From CAYPGJ01 sp050174775 (GTDB lineage Bacteria; Planctomycetota; Phycisphaerae; Phycisphaerales; UBA1924): 64,000 nt of DNA. The notes under the pieces are model-generated. The model was not told the origin of the DNA and did no database searches. It was given only the letters and a program-made list of their open reading frames with translations. Below are positions 43,097 through 53,300 of this stretch, piece after piece (position 1 is the first letter of the stretch; every line of letters begins with the position of its first letter). The position numbers and the translations under genes were made by a program. The stretch is taken from assembly GCA_050174775.1 (NCBI GenBank), contig JBFXJP010000004.1, positions 186,001 to 250,000 of the forward strand, read 5' to 3'.

Positions 43097-44254
43097 ATGC
43101 TCCGCATCGCACTCGCCTCGCTCGCGCTCTGCGCCGCCGCACATGCCGCCGAGCCCGAGCCGACGCCACAGCCCGCGACGGAACTCGCGCTCCCCACACC
43201 CGACCCCATCCGCGTCGGCGTCAACGCCCCGGCCCTCCAGAACGTCGCCTGGCTCAAGGGCGAGCCCATCACCGAGTGGGCCCAGGGCCACGTCTACCTC
43301 CTCGACTTCTGGGCCCCCTGGTGCCAGCCCTGCATCCGCCTCATGCCCCACAACGTCGAGCTCGCCAAGAAGCACGAAGGCAAGCTCACCGTCGTCGCCG
43401 TCGCCGTCTGGCCCCAGCCCGACTCCGAGACCCCCGACGCCTACGTCGCGCGCGTCGGCGACGCCATGCCCTTCACCGTCGCGGAAGACACAACCGGCCA
43501 CATCAACCAGACCTGGCTCGAACCCCTCGCCGTCCAAGGCATCCCCCACGTCGTTCTCATCGACCAGAACGGCCGACTCGCATGGTCCGGCCATCCCATG
43601 GACGGCATGGACAAGGCCCTCGACGCCATCCTCGACGGCTCCTACGACACAGACGCCGCCGCCGCCAAAGCCAAGGCCGAAGCCGACCTCCACGCCCGCG
43701 CGCTCCCCCTCATGCAGCAGGCCAACGCCCACGCCGAAGCCGGCGAATGGAACGAAGCCCTCGCCCTCGTCGATCAGCTCATCGAGATGGGCTACGAGCA
43801 ACTCAACATGACCCTCACGCGCTTCCAGGTCATGGTCGGTCAGCTCAACGACGCCCCCGCCGCCTACGCCTTCCTCGACAAAACCGCCTTCGGCCCCCTC
43901 AACGACAACGCCGACGCCCTCTCCCAGATCGCCTGGTTCCTGGCAGACGCCCCCAACCTCCCCGATCGCGACCTCGACCTCGCGCAACGCATCGCCGAAC
44001 GCGCAAACTCCCTCAAGGAAGGCAAGGAGCCCATCGCCATCTTCACCCTCGGCCGCGTCGCCGCCGCGAAGAACCAGCGCGACGAAGCCATCTCCCGCTA
44101 CGAGCAGGCCATCGCGCTCGCCGACGGCGACATGAAGGCGCAGATGCAGTCCGTCCTCGACGAATACCGCCAGGAATCCGCCCCCCCAGGACCCGCGCCC
44201 GAGCCGGCGACCGAGCCGACCCCCGCGCCCGAGCCCGCCTCCGACCCCCACTGA
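43097..44254 (+). CDS. Exported TlpA-like thioredoxin-family protein
   Basis: A 385-residue protein: a signal peptide (IALASLALCAAAHA), a thioredoxin domain (about 45-190) with the active site YLLDFWAPWCQPCIRLMP (WCxxC, TlpA type) and the cis-Pro region VQGIPHVVLIDQNG, then a ~150-residue helical TPR-like region (RALPLMQQANAHAEAGEWNE, RVAAAKNQRDEAISRYEQAI) and a Pro/Glu-rich tail (EPATEPTPAPEPASDPH). A periplasmic disulfide reductant or oxidant, perhaps serving cytochrome c maturation, is inferred. ATG 43097 follows GAAAGG and is the start of the signal peptide; the frame is open from 43040. Confidence 0.88.
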   Translation: MLRIALASLALCAAAHAAEPEPTPQPATELALPTPDPIRVGVNAPALQNVAWLKGEPITEWAQGHVYLLDFWAPWCQPCIRLMPHNVELAKKHEGKLTVVAVAVWPQPDSETPDAYVARVGDAMPFTVAEDTTGHINQTWLEPLAVQGIPHVVLIDQNGRLAWSGHPMDGMDKALDAILDGSYDTDAAAAKAKAEADLHARALPLMQQANAHAEAGEWNEALALVDQLIEMGYEQLNMTLTRFQVMVGQLNDAPAAYAFLDKTAFGPLNDNADALSQIAWFLADAPNLPDRDLDLAQRIAERANSLKEGKEPIAIFTLGRVAAAKNQRDEAISRYEQAIALADGDMKAQMQSVLDEYRQESAPPGPAPEPATEPTPAPEPASDPH

Positions 44255-44289
44255 GCATCGCGCCGCTCCTCACTCGCTGATGACCGGCC

Positions 44290-45306
44290 ATGCTCAACGC
44301 CATCCTCCTCATCATCCTTGGCTTCGTCGCCCTCGTCGTCGGCGCTGACGGTCTCGTCCGCGGCGCAGCCTCCCTCGCGCTCCGCCTCGGCGTCTCCGCC
44401 CTCGTCGTCGGCCTCACCATCGTCGCCTGCGGCACATCCGCACCCGAACTCGCCGTCTCCGTCTACGCCGCCATCTCCGGCAACCCTGACATCGCACTCG
44501 CAAACGTCGTCGGCTCCAACTCCTTCAACATCGGCGGCATCCTCGGCCTCACCGCCCTCATCGCACCCATCGCCTGCGCCACAGCCATCGTCAAACGCGA
44601 AACGCCCATCATGATCGGCGTCGCGCTCCTCGTCCCGGCCTGCGCATTCCTCACCCTCGCGCAGTTCGACCAACACCTCATCGCGCGCTGGCAAGGCGCC
44701 CTGCTCCTCGTCCTCGCAATCCTCTACACCTTCTTCCTCTACCGAAACTCCAGACGCGAATCCCCACAAGCCCACCAACAGTTCGAAGCCGGCGTCCCCG
44801 CGGGCGAATCCGCCGACACCGCTCGCAAACGCCCCGTCCTCCTCGACCTCGCCTACATCCTCGGAGGCGTCCTCCTCCTCATCCTCGGCTCCCGCTTCCT
44901 TGTCTCCGGCGCCACCACCATCGCCAAAGCCCTCGGCGTCTCCGACGTCATCATCGGCCTCACCATCGTCGCCTGCGGCACCTCGCTCCCCGAACTCGCC
45001 ACCTCCCTCATCGCCGCAATCAAAAAACAGCCCGACCTCTCCGTCGGAAACATCGTCGGCTCCAACATCTTCAACGTCCTCCTCATCCTCGGCGCCGCCT
45101 CCACCATCTCCCCCATCCACGTCGACAACGCGATCCTCTACCGCGACGTCCCCGTCATGCTCGTCTTCTCCGTGGCCCTCCTCCCCATGATGCGCACCGG
45201 CTTCCGACTCTCACGCCTCGAGGGCGCGCTCCTCCTCTTCGGCTACGCTGCCTACGTCACCTGGCTCGTGATCGATGCGAGCCGCGCACCCCTCCCCGCG
45301 TCCTGA
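44290..45306 (+). CDS. Ca2+/Na+ exchanger family protein, copy 1
   Basis: A 338-residue integral membrane exchanger of the CaCA superfamily (YrbG-like). It contains the two alpha repeats that form the ion pathway: VGLTIVACGTSAPELAVSVY with NVVGSNSFNIGG, and VGLTIVACGTSLPELATSLI with NIVGSNIFNVLL in the second half, plus ~10 TM segments. It would export Ca2+ or Na+ by exchange. It is the first of two tandem copies, separated by 46 bases; the second repeat (SDVIIGLTIVACGTS... ) is nearly identical between the copies. It is 35 bases after the thioredoxin gene. Confidence 0.93.
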   Translation: MLNAILLIILGFVALVVGADGLVRGAASLALRLGVSALVVGLTIVACGTSAPELAVSVYAAISGNPDIALANVVGSNSFNIGGILGLTALIAPIACATAIVKRETPIMIGVALLVPACAFLTLAQFDQHLIARWQGALLLVLAILYTFFLYRNSRRESPQAHQQFEAGVPAGESADTARKRPVLLDLAYILGGVLLLILGSRFLVSGATTIAKALGVSDVIIGLTIVACGTSLPELATSLIAAIKKQPDLSVGNIVGSNIFNVLLILGAASTISPIHVDNAILYRDVPVMLVFSVALLPMMRTGFRLSRLEGALLLFGYAAYVTWLVIDASRAPLPAS

Positions 45307-45352
45307 TCTCGACGCGCCCCACCCAGGCACACAGCAACGCCGCGGAACACCC

Positions 45353-46372
45353 ATGCTCCAGGCCGCACTCCTCATCCTCCTCGGCTTCGTCGCGCTCGTC
45401 CTCGGCGCCGACGGCCTCGTCCGAGGCGCAGCCTCCCTCGCGCTCCGGCTCGGCGTCTCCGCGCTCGTCGTCGGCCTCACCATCGTCGCCGCCGGAACCT
45501 CTGCCCCCGAACTCGCCGTCTCCGTCTACGCCGCAGCCACCGGCAGCCCAGACATCGCGCTCGGCAACGTCATCGGCTCCAACATCTTCAACGTCGGCGC
45601 CATCCTCGGCCTCACCGCCCTCATCATGCCCGTCGCCTGCGCGGCAGCCGTCGTCCGACGCGAAACACCCGTCATGATCGGCATCTCCCTCCTCGTCCCC
45701 TTCTTCGCATGGATCGGCCACGTCCACGCCGGCGCATACGTCGTCGAACGCTGGCACGGCGCCATCCTCCTCCTCATCGCGCTCCTCTACACCTCCGTCC
45801 TCTACGTCATCGCCAAACGCGAGCCCCAGGTCATCCACGAAGCCCTCGAAGGAAGCATCCCCACCGGAGAATCCCTCGAAGCCGCTCGCAAACGCCCCGT
45901 CCTCCTCGACCTCGCCTACATCCTCGGAGGCGTCATCCTCCTCGTCGTCGGCTCGCGCTTCCTCGTCTCCGGCGCCACCACCATCGCCAAAGCCCTCGGC
46001 GTCTCCGACGTCATCATCGGCCTCACCATCGTCGCCTGCGGCACCTCGCTCCCCGAACTCGCCACCTCACTCATCGCCGCGATCAAAAAGCAACCCGACC
46101 TCTCCGTCGGAAACATCATCGGCTCCAATATCTTCAACGTCCTCCTCATCCTCGGCGCCGCATCCGCAGTCACACCCGTCCACGTCGACCGCGAGATCCT
46201 CTTCCGAGATGTCCCCGTCATGCTCGCCTTCGCCATCGCGCTCCTCCCCCTCATGCGCACCGGCTTCCGAATCTCACGCGCCGAAGGCGCCTTCCTCCTC
46301 CTCTCCTTCCTCGCCTACCTCGCCTGGATCATCACCGACACACTTGCAGCAGCCACCCCCCCGACCCCCTGA
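45353..46372 (+). CDS. Ca2+/Na+ exchanger family protein, copy 2
   Basis: A 339-residue paralogue of copy 1 with the same alpha repeats (VGLTIVAAGTSAPELAVSVY, NVIGSNIFNVGA; GTSLPELATSLI, NIIGSNIFNVLL). The start, MLQAALLILLGFVALVLGAD, aligns with copy 1 (MLNAILLIILGFVALVVGAD). Differences concentrate in the first half (for example the segment around residues 115-130, which carries FFAWIGHVHAG here). The open frame begins earlier but the homologous start is ATG 45353. A recent tandem duplication with near-identical second halves, maintained possibly by gene conversion, is the likely history. Confidence 0.93.
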   Translation: MLQAALLILLGFVALVLGADGLVRGAASLALRLGVSALVVGLTIVAAGTSAPELAVSVYAAATGSPDIALGNVIGSNIFNVGAILGLTALIMPVACAAAVVRRETPVMIGISLLVPFFAWIGHVHAGAYVVERWHGAILLLIALLYTSVLYVIAKREPQVIHEALEGSIPTGESLEAARKRPVLLDLAYILGGVILLVVGSRFLVSGATTIAKALGVSDVIIGLTIVACGTSLPELATSLIAAIKKQPDLSVGNIIGSNIFNVLLILGAASAVTPVHVDREILFRDVPVMLAFAIALLPLMRTGFRISRAEGAFLLLSFLAYLAWIITDTLAAATPPTP

Positions 46373-46411
46373 CCCAACCCGCCCGGACAGCCGATACTCC
46401 TCCCGCGACCC

Positions 46412-48043
<1,632 letters not shown>

Positions 48044-48061
48044 GCGCGACGCGCAAAGCCG

Positions 48062-48331
48062 TCACATCGACGACTTCAGCGCCTGCGCGGGCTTGAAGCC
48101 CACCGTCGTGCTCGGAGCGATCTGGATCTTCTCCTTCGTGGCGGGGTTGATCCCCGTCCGCGCGTTCCGATGCTTCTTCTCGAAGCTCCCGAAACCGCTG
48201 ATCGTCACCTTCTCGTGCGTCTTCACGCCCTCCGCGATGCTCTCCAGCACCGCGTCCACCGCCCGCGCCGCCATCGCGCGCGTCTCCCCCAACTGCGACG
48301 CCACAGCCTCGATCAACTCACCCTTGTTCAT
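48062..48331 (-). CDS. HU-family DNA-binding protein
   Basis: An 89-residue nucleoid protein: MNKGELIEAVASQLGETRAM start, VTISGFGSFEKKHRNARTGI arm and the NPATKEKIQIAPSTTVGFKP C-terminal part are standard HU/IHF. AGGAG is upstream of ATG 48331; the frame includes nine extra upstream codons that are not conserved. The stop lies 18 bases from trpE (convergent). HU versus IHF subunit cannot be decided from this; HU is more likely. Upstream lies a 290-base non-coding stretch with three hairpins. Confidence 0.96.
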   Translation of the reverse strand: MNKGELIEAVASQLGETRAMAARAVDAVLESIAEGVKTHEKVTISGFGSFEKKHRNARTGINPATKEKIQIAPSTTVGFKPAQALKSSM

Positions 48332-48433
48332 GGCTCGCTCCTGACTGCCGCCCCCCACGTCTTCCGCAAGCCTCGGGGACGGCGAACGACCGAGAATAAG
48401 CCACCCCCGCCCCCTGTCAATGCTTCTTTAACC

Positions 48434-48562
48434 CCTCCTCCCGCAAGCCACGGAGCGGCGCAGCGTGGAGGAGGTGGCTCATGCCCTTTGTGGCGTGAGC
48501 CGGTGGAGGGCCCCTCTTGCCTTGTGCGCGTGCCGTGGTTTGACGCGAAGCGTCAAGCCACG
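48434..48562. repeat. Cluster of three hairpins between HU and clpS genes
   Basis: Hairpin A pairs CCTCCT (48434-48439) and CCACG (48448-48452) with CGTGG and AGGAGG (48464-48474). Hairpin B pairs GGCTCATGCC (48476-48485) with GGCGTGAGCC (48492-48501), one G-T pair. Hairpin C pairs CGTGGTTTGACGC (48534-48546) with GCGTCAAGCCACG (48550-48562), 13 bp with one wobble and a 3-base loop. The region has no gene and is divergently flanked. Confidence 0.7.
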
Positions 48563-48606
48563 CGGCTTCCGGACCCCACGCCTCAGCCCCCCAACCCCCC
48601 CGAACG

Positions 48607-48612
48607 TACAAT
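48607..48612 (+). promoter_or_regulatory. Predicted -10 of clpS
   Basis: TACAAT ends nine bases before ATG 48622; no Shine-Dalgarno, a nearly leaderless transcript. Confidence 0.5.
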
Positions 48613-48621
48613 CCCCGCGGA

Positions 48622-48975
48622 ATGACCTCCATCCTCCGCGACACACGCCCGAAAGCGGAAACGCGATCCTCCACCGACACACCCGTCCCGTGGAACGTCA
48701 TCCTCCTCGACGATGACCACCACACCTACGACTACGTCATCGAGATGATGCGCAAGGTCTTCCGCCTCTCACCCATCGACGCGCTCCGCATCGCCACCAC
48801 CGTCGACCTCCACAAACGCGCCATCTGCCTCACCACACACAAAGAGCACGCCGAACTCAAACGCGATCAGATCCTCGCCTACGGCAAGGACCACCGCATC
48901 GCGGCCTGCGCAGGCAGCATGTCCGCCATCATCGAGCCCGCGCACGACCCCGACGAAGACACGAACAAAGCATGA
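48622..48975 (+). CDS. clpS: ATP-dependent Clp protease adaptor ClpS
   Basis: A 117-residue adaptor that presents N-end-rule substrates to the ClpAP protease. The core is PWNVILLDDDHHTYDYVIEM (the hydrophobic pocket segment), LSPIDALRIATTVDLHKRAI and the HKEHAELKRDQI helix, typical of ClpS. TACAAT ends nine bases before the ATG without a Shine-Dalgarno. The stop overlaps the following dehydrogenase by four bases (ATGA). In many bacteria clpS sits beside clpA; here it does not. Confidence 0.95.
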   Translation: MTSILRDTRPKAETRSSTDTPVPWNVILLDDDHHTYDYVIEMMRKVFRLSPIDALRIATTVDLHKRAICLTTHKEHAELKRDQILAYGKDHRIAACAGSMSAIIEPAHDPDEDTNKA

Positions 48976-49922
48976 GCCACCTCGTCCTCGTCGCCGAGGA
49001 ACTCGACCCCGTCTGCGAAGCCTGGCTGCGCGAACGCGCCGAAGTCCTGCGCGTCCCCCACGACGATCCCTCCTTCCACGACGCCCTCTCCCGCGCCGAC
49101 GCCCTCATCGTCCGCACCTACACCATCGTCAACGACGCCCTCCTCAACCGCGCCCCCAAACTCAAGGTCGTCGCACGCGCCGGCGTTGGACTCGACAACA
49201 TCTCTCTCCCCGACTGCGCCGAACGCAACATCCCCGTCGTCTACACCCCCGACGCGAACACCTCGGCCGTCACCGAACTCCTTTTCGCCCTCCTCCTCGA
49301 CCGACTCCGCCCGCGAACTCGGCTCACCAAAGCACTCCCGCCCAAGGAGTGGAAAGCCCTCCGCTCCTCCCTCCTCGCGCCACGACAACTCGCAGACCTC
49401 ACCCTCGGCATCCTCGGCCTCGGCCGCGTCGGACGCTCCGTCACCCGCGCCGCCACCGCCCTCCGCATGCGCGTCATCTACCACGACCTCCTCGACATCC
49501 CCCAGGACCAGCGCGCCGGCGCCGAGCCCGTCTCCCGCGACGCCCTCCTCTCCGAATCGGACGTCCTCTCCATCCACGTCGACGATCGCGCCTCCAACCG
49601 GCGCCTCATCGGATCGGCAGAACTCGCGCGCATGAAACCAGACGCCATCCTCATCAACACATCCAGAGGATTCGTCCTGGATTCGTGCGCACTCGCACAG
49701 CATCTCCAGGCCCACGGCCAATTCTCGACAATCATCGATGTCCACGAACCTGAGCCGCCGAGCGACGATTATCCGTTGTTTCACACAGAACGCGCGATGC
49801 TCACCCCCCACATAGGCGCAGCCACCGCGCGCGCGCATCGCAACATGTCGTGGGTCGTCCGCGACGTCTGGCGCGTCCTCTCCAACGAAAAGCCCGAGTT
49901 CCAGGCGGCCCCCCGAGCATGA
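48972..49922 (+). CDS. D-isomer 2-hydroxyacid dehydrogenase (phosphoglycerate dehydrogenase-like)
   Basis: A 316-residue NAD-dependent dehydrogenase. The NAD Rossmann motif is LGILGLGRVGRSVTRAA; VVARAGVGLDNISLPDCAER, VTELLFALLLDRLRP and LSESDVLSIHVDDRASNRRL, and the catalytic Arg-Glu-His region near LINTSRGFVLDS and PHIGAATARAH are all present. It lacks the ACT regulatory domain of longer SerA proteins. Substrate is uncertain: 3-phosphoglycerate, glyoxylate or another D-2-hydroxyacid. It is translationally coupled to clpS upstream and to thiF downstream by ATGA overlaps. Confidence 0.88.
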   Translation: MSHLVLVAEELDPVCEAWLRERAEVLRVPHDDPSFHDALSRADALIVRTYTIVNDALLNRAPKLKVVARAGVGLDNISLPDCAERNIPVVYTPDANTSAVTELLFALLLDRLRPRTRLTKALPPKEWKALRSSLLAPRQLADLTLGILGLGRVGRSVTRAATALRMRVIYHDLLDIPQDQRAGAEPVSRDALLSESDVLSIHVDDRASNRRLIGSAELARMKPDAILINTSRGFVLDSCALAQHLQAHGQFSTIIDVHEPEPPSDDYPLFHTERAMLTPHIGAATARAHRNMSWVVRDVWRVLSNEKPEFQAAPRA

Positions 49923-50959
49923 CCGACCGCTTCCTGCGCCAGAAAACCCTCGATTTCATCGGGGAGTCCGGTCAGTCCCGCCTCTTCCGCGCGCACGCCG
50001 TCCTCATCGGGCTCGGCGCCATTGGCTGCACCACAGCCGACCTCCTCGCCCGCGCCGGCCTCGCCTCCCTCACCCTCATCGACGGCGACACCGTCGACCT
50101 CACCAACCTCCACCGCCAATCCCTCTTCACACAAGCCGATGCACAGCAAGCACTTCCGAAGGTCCAGGCCGCGACCAACCGCCTGCTCGCCATCGACCCC
50201 GCGCTCCGCATCACCCCCATCGCCCAGCGCGTTTCCCCCGAAAACGCCGATCAGCTCGTGCCCCCCTGCGACCTCATCCTCGACGGCACGGACAACTACG
50301 ATGCGCGCTACCTCCTCAACGACCTCGCCGTAAAGCGTGGCGTGCCCCTGTGTTACGCCGGGGCGGTCGGCGCGAGCGGCATGGCCATGACCATCCTGCC
50401 GCACCGATCCGCGTGCCTGCGCTGCGTCTTCCCCGACCCCCCCGAGACCCACGAAACCTGCGAATCCGCGGGAGTTTTCCCCCCGGCCGTCTATCTCGCC
50501 GCCTCCACCGCGTCGAGCGACGCCCTCCGCCTGCTCGCCGGACATTCCGGCGCCATCGGCAACGTGCTGACGAGATTCGATACGCGCACCGGGCACATCG
50601 CACAAACACGCGTCGAACGCGATGCGTCGTGCCCGTGCTGCGGCGAGGGGAAATTCGAGTTTCTTGAGAAGCGCGAGCAGGGCGTGCGCGTCGAGGCCGT
50701 CTGCGGCAAGGGTGCGGTGCGGGTCATGCCCGGCGCGGCGTCGGGCGCTGCGCTCGATCGGATCGCAGCGCGCTGCCGGGAGAAGGATGCGCTGGTTGAG
50801 GTGTCGCCGTATCTCGTGCGTGCTCGGACGGTGGTGGGGGGGAGGCCGGTGGACGCCACGTTCTTTGGGGACGGGCGTGCGGAGGTGCTGACCAGCGACG
50901 AGCGGGTTGCGCGGGAGGTCTACGAGCGGATCGTCGCGCCGGTGCTCTCGGGCCACTGA
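49919..50959 (+). CDS. ThiF/MoeB-family E1-like adenylyltransferase
   Basis: A 346-residue E1-like enzyme that adenylates the C-terminus of a ubiquitin-like sulfur carrier (ThiS, MoaD or similar). Evidence: nucleotide motif LIGLGAIGCTTADLLARAG (31-49), LIDGDTVDLTNLHRQSLF, DGTDNYDARYLLND, the zinc-site CxxC pairs SACLRCVF and CPCCGEG, and the catalytic Cys in HETCESAGVFPPAV. The C-terminal ~90 residues are not a rhodanese domain. The composition of the + strand changes inside this gene (see findings). The 3' end overlaps the convergent tatD gene by 40 bases. Confidence 0.87.
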   Translation: MTDRFLRQKTLDFIGESGQSRLFRAHAVLIGLGAIGCTTADLLARAGLASLTLIDGDTVDLTNLHRQSLFTQADAQQALPKVQAATNRLLAIDPALRITPIAQRVSPENADQLVPPCDLILDGTDNYDARYLLNDLAVKRGVPLCYAGAVGASGMAMTILPHRSACLRCVFPDPPETHETCESAGVFPPAVYLAASTASSDALRLLAGHSGAIGNVLTRFDTRTGHIAQTRVERDASCPCCGEGKFEFLEKREQGVRVEAVCGKGAVRVMPGAASGAALDRIAARCREKDALVEVSPYLVRARTVVGGRPVDATFFGDGRAEVLTSDERVAREVYERIVAPVLSGH

Positions 50960-51732
50960 ATCCCGAAGAACCGCCTCGTGTTCTCGTTGATCGCGCGGTG
51001 GAACTGGTCCCAGGGCTCTTCACGCAGGTGGGCCAGGAACTCGGCCGTGACTCGCGCGAACTTCGGCTCGTTGGGGCGCACGCCCCGGTGGGGATGGGGG
51101 GTGAGGAAGGGCGCGTCGGTCTCCACCATGATCCGGTCGAGGGGGGCGATTCGCGCGGCTTCCTGGACATCCTTTGCGTTGTGGTATGTCACGACGCCGG
51201 TGAAGGAGACGTGGGCGCCGAAGTCGAGCAGGAGGCGCATGTCCTTTGCATTCCCGGTGAAGCAGTGGAAGACGAAGCGGTGGGGGGGGATGGTGGTCTG
51301 CGCAAGGACTGGGATGAGGTCGGAGAAGGCTTCGCGGCAGTGGATCACCACGGGCTTGTCCAGCCCCGCTTTGCGCCAGGACTCGATGTGCTGGAGTTGT
51401 TCTTCGAGCACCGCGCGCTGGAGATCGCGCGGGGGGTCGGAGTAGTGGTTGTCGAGACCGAGCTCGCCGATGGCGACGCACTTCTCGTGGAACGCCACGG
51501 CTCTGAGGAGCGTCCAATCGAAGGGCCCTTGATCGGCGTAGAGCGGGTGGACGCCCGCTGCGCACCAGACGTTGGGGTACTGTTGCGCGATGGCGAGCGA
51601 GCGTTCGGCGTCGGGCGGTGTGGTGGAGATGGTGATGGCGCCGAGCACGCCCGCGGCCTCTGCGGCCTTGAGGGTCTGCGGGATTCGGTCTTCGAAGTCG
51701 GGGAAGGTGAGATGGCAGTGCGTGTCGATCAT
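50920..51732 (-). CDS. tatD: TatD-family metal-dependent deoxyribonuclease
   Basis: A 270-residue amidohydrolase-fold nuclease. Metal ligands are visible in MIDTHCHLTFPDF (HxH), GELGLDNHY, HCREAFSDL, FHCFTGNAKDM and ETDAPFLTPHPHRG. The start MIDTHCH is preferred over a longer frame; TACCCT lies ten bases upstream on the minus strand (plus 51743-51748), divergent from the transglutaminase gene. It would take part in DNA repair or turnover. The last 40 bases overlap thiF, so the two transcripts are complementary there. Confidence 0.92.
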   Translation of the reverse strand: MIDTHCHLTFPDFEDRIPQTLKAAEAAGVLGAITISTTPPDAERSLAIAQQYPNVWCAAGVHPLYADQGPFDWTLLRAVAFHEKCVAIGELGLDNHYSDPPRDLQRAVLEEQLQHIESWRKAGLDKPVVIHCREAFSDLIPVLAQTTIPPHRFVFHCFTGNAKDMRLLLDFGAHVSFTGVVTYHNAKDVQEAARIAPLDRIMVETDAPFLTPHPHRGVRPNEPKFARVTAEFLAHLREEPWDQFHRAINENTRRFFGIQWPESTGATIRS

Positions 51733-51742
51733 CGGTGGGGAG

Positions 51743-51748
51743 AGGGTA
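51743..51748 (-). promoter_or_regulatory. Predicted -10 of tatD
   Basis: TACCCT on the minus strand, ten bases before the ATG. Confidence 0.4.
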
Positions 51749-51781
51749 GCCACGCTCGACGCGAGGGCGCGGCGTGGCGGG

Positions 51782-51787
51782 TAGTGT
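51782..51787 (+). promoter_or_regulatory. Predicted -10 of the transglutaminase-like gene
   Basis: TAGTGT ends seven bases before ATG 51795. Confidence 0.5.
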
Positions 51788-51794
51788 TTGGGGC

Positions 51795-53288
51795 ATGAGC
51801 ATGACACGAGCGCGGGTCTGGCTGATCATCGGGGCGGCGTTGGGCGTGGTGTTCGCGGGGCGGCTCGCTCGGGCGGACGGGGAGAAGTGGTACGGGGTGC
51901 TGCTCATGGGGGAGAGGGCGGGGTGGCTGCACGAGGCTGAGATCACCACGGGGAAGGGGAATCTGCGCTCGTTGTCCGAGCTGCGTCTGCGGATCGGGCG
52001 CGGGGACGGGGGCATCGAGGTGACGATCGAGACGATGACGGAGGAGACTCCGGAGGGGAAGATGGTTGCGATGAAGAGCGTGCAGACGCTCGGCGCGCAG
52101 CCGAGCGAGACGCGCTACGAGTGGACGGACAAGGGCGTGCGGGTGACCAGTGTTCTGCCGGACGGGACGCTGCAGGAGGCGATCCAGCCGGAGCCGGAGG
52201 GGGAGTGGGATGCGCCGATCGCCGCGCGCCGGAAGGGGGATGCGCTGCTCGAGCAGGGCGCGAAGGAGATGACGCTTCGGACGATCGATCCGTCGGGCGG
52301 GCTGCAGGTGATCGAGGCGCGCCGCAGGTGGGTGGGGGACGAGGTGGTGGAAGCGCTGGGGAAGATGGCGCACGCGAGCAAGTGGGAAGTGGAGCAGTCG
52401 CTCGTGCCCGGTGTGGTGTCCATCGAGTACGTCGATGAGGCGGGCGATCTCATCCGGGGGGACACGGATTTCGGCGGGATGCGGCTCACGATGCTTGCCG
52501 CGGACAAGGAGACGGCGTTGCTGCCCGCGACGGGCCCGGAGTTCATGAACGGGACCATGGTGGACGTGGACCGCCCGATTGCTGACGCGCGCCGCGTGCA
52601 GCGGGCGGAGTATGTGCTGCGCGTGGCTGGGGGCGCGCTGCCGGACCTGCCGAGCGGGGGTGCGCAGCGGTTCGAGCGGATCGACGACGTGAGCGGGCGT
52701 GTGTTCGTCGAGGTGGGCGGGTCTTCGGAGAAACCGGACGAGCCGCAGGGTAAGCACCTGGCACGGTCGTCGATGCTGGACAGCGGGGATGCGCGCGTGG
52801 TTGCGATCACGAAGGAGGCGTTGGCGGGGCACGAGGGGGAGGCTGATGCGGCCAAGGCCGAGCGACTGCGCCGGTTCGTGCATTCGTACATCTCGTCAAA
52901 GAATCTGGATGTCGGGTTTGCCACGGCGAGCGAGACGGCGCGGACGCGGCAGGGTGATTGCACGGAGCACGGGGTGCTGCTCGCGGCGATGCTGCGGAGC
53001 GCGGGCATCCCGTCGCGCTGCGTGAGCGGGCTGGTGTACGCGGACGGCTTTCTCGGGCGCGAGCGCGTGTTCGGCTACCACATGTGGGCGCAGGCGTACG
53101 TGAAGGGTACGCACGGGAAGGGGTGTTGGGTCGACGTGGACGGGACGCTGGGGGAGGACACGCCGTTCGATGCGACGCACATTGCGCTTTCGTGGACGGC
53201 GTTCGAGGGTGAGGATCGGTTGAACGCGTTCGCGGCGCTGGCGCCGCTGCTGGGTCGGTTGGAGATCGACGTGGTGCGCGTGGAGTGA
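51795..53288 (+). CDS. Exported transglutaminase-like protein
   Basis: A 497-residue protein with signal peptide (VWLIIGAALGVVFAGRLARA). The C-terminal part is a transglutaminase-like fold with the Cys-His-Asp triad: Cys389 in RQGDCTEHGVLLAAMLR, His in YHMWAQAYV, and Asp in WVDVDGTL. The long N-terminal region (about 350 residues) is beta-rich with repeats (EAEITTGKGNLRS, ARRRWVGDEVVEALGK). Such proteins act as peptidases or cross-linkers in the envelope. ATG 51795 follows TAGTGT by seven bases without a Shine-Dalgarno; a frame opening seven codons earlier is ignored. Confidence 0.85.
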   Translation: MSMTRARVWLIIGAALGVVFAGRLARADGEKWYGVLLMGERAGWLHEAEITTGKGNLRSLSELRLRIGRGDGGIEVTIETMTEETPEGKMVAMKSVQTLGAQPSETRYEWTDKGVRVTSVLPDGTLQEAIQPEPEGEWDAPIAARRKGDALLEQGAKEMTLRTIDPSGGLQVIEARRRWVGDEVVEALGKMAHASKWEVEQSLVPGVVSIEYVDEAGDLIRGDTDFGGMRLTMLAADKETALLPATGPEFMNGTMVDVDRPIADARRVQRAEYVLRVAGGALPDLPSGGAQRFERIDDVSGRVFVEVGGSSEKPDEPQGKHLARSSMLDSGDARVVAITKEALAGHEGEADAAKAERLRRFVHSYISSKNLDVGFATASETARTRQGDCTEHGVLLAAMLRSAGIPSRCVSGLVYADGFLGRERVFGYHMWAQAYVKGTHGKGCWVDVDGTLGEDTPFDATHIALSWTAFEGEDRLNAFAALAPLLGRLEIDVVRVE

Positions 53289-53300
53289 AGGAGGCGCGGG

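Noticed and set aside
50460..50640. Replication origin at the strand-composition switch
   Set aside because: The switch is real in the sampled lines, but no DnaA-box cluster, dnaA, dnaN or AT-rich unwinding region is visible; an inversion edge is as likely.
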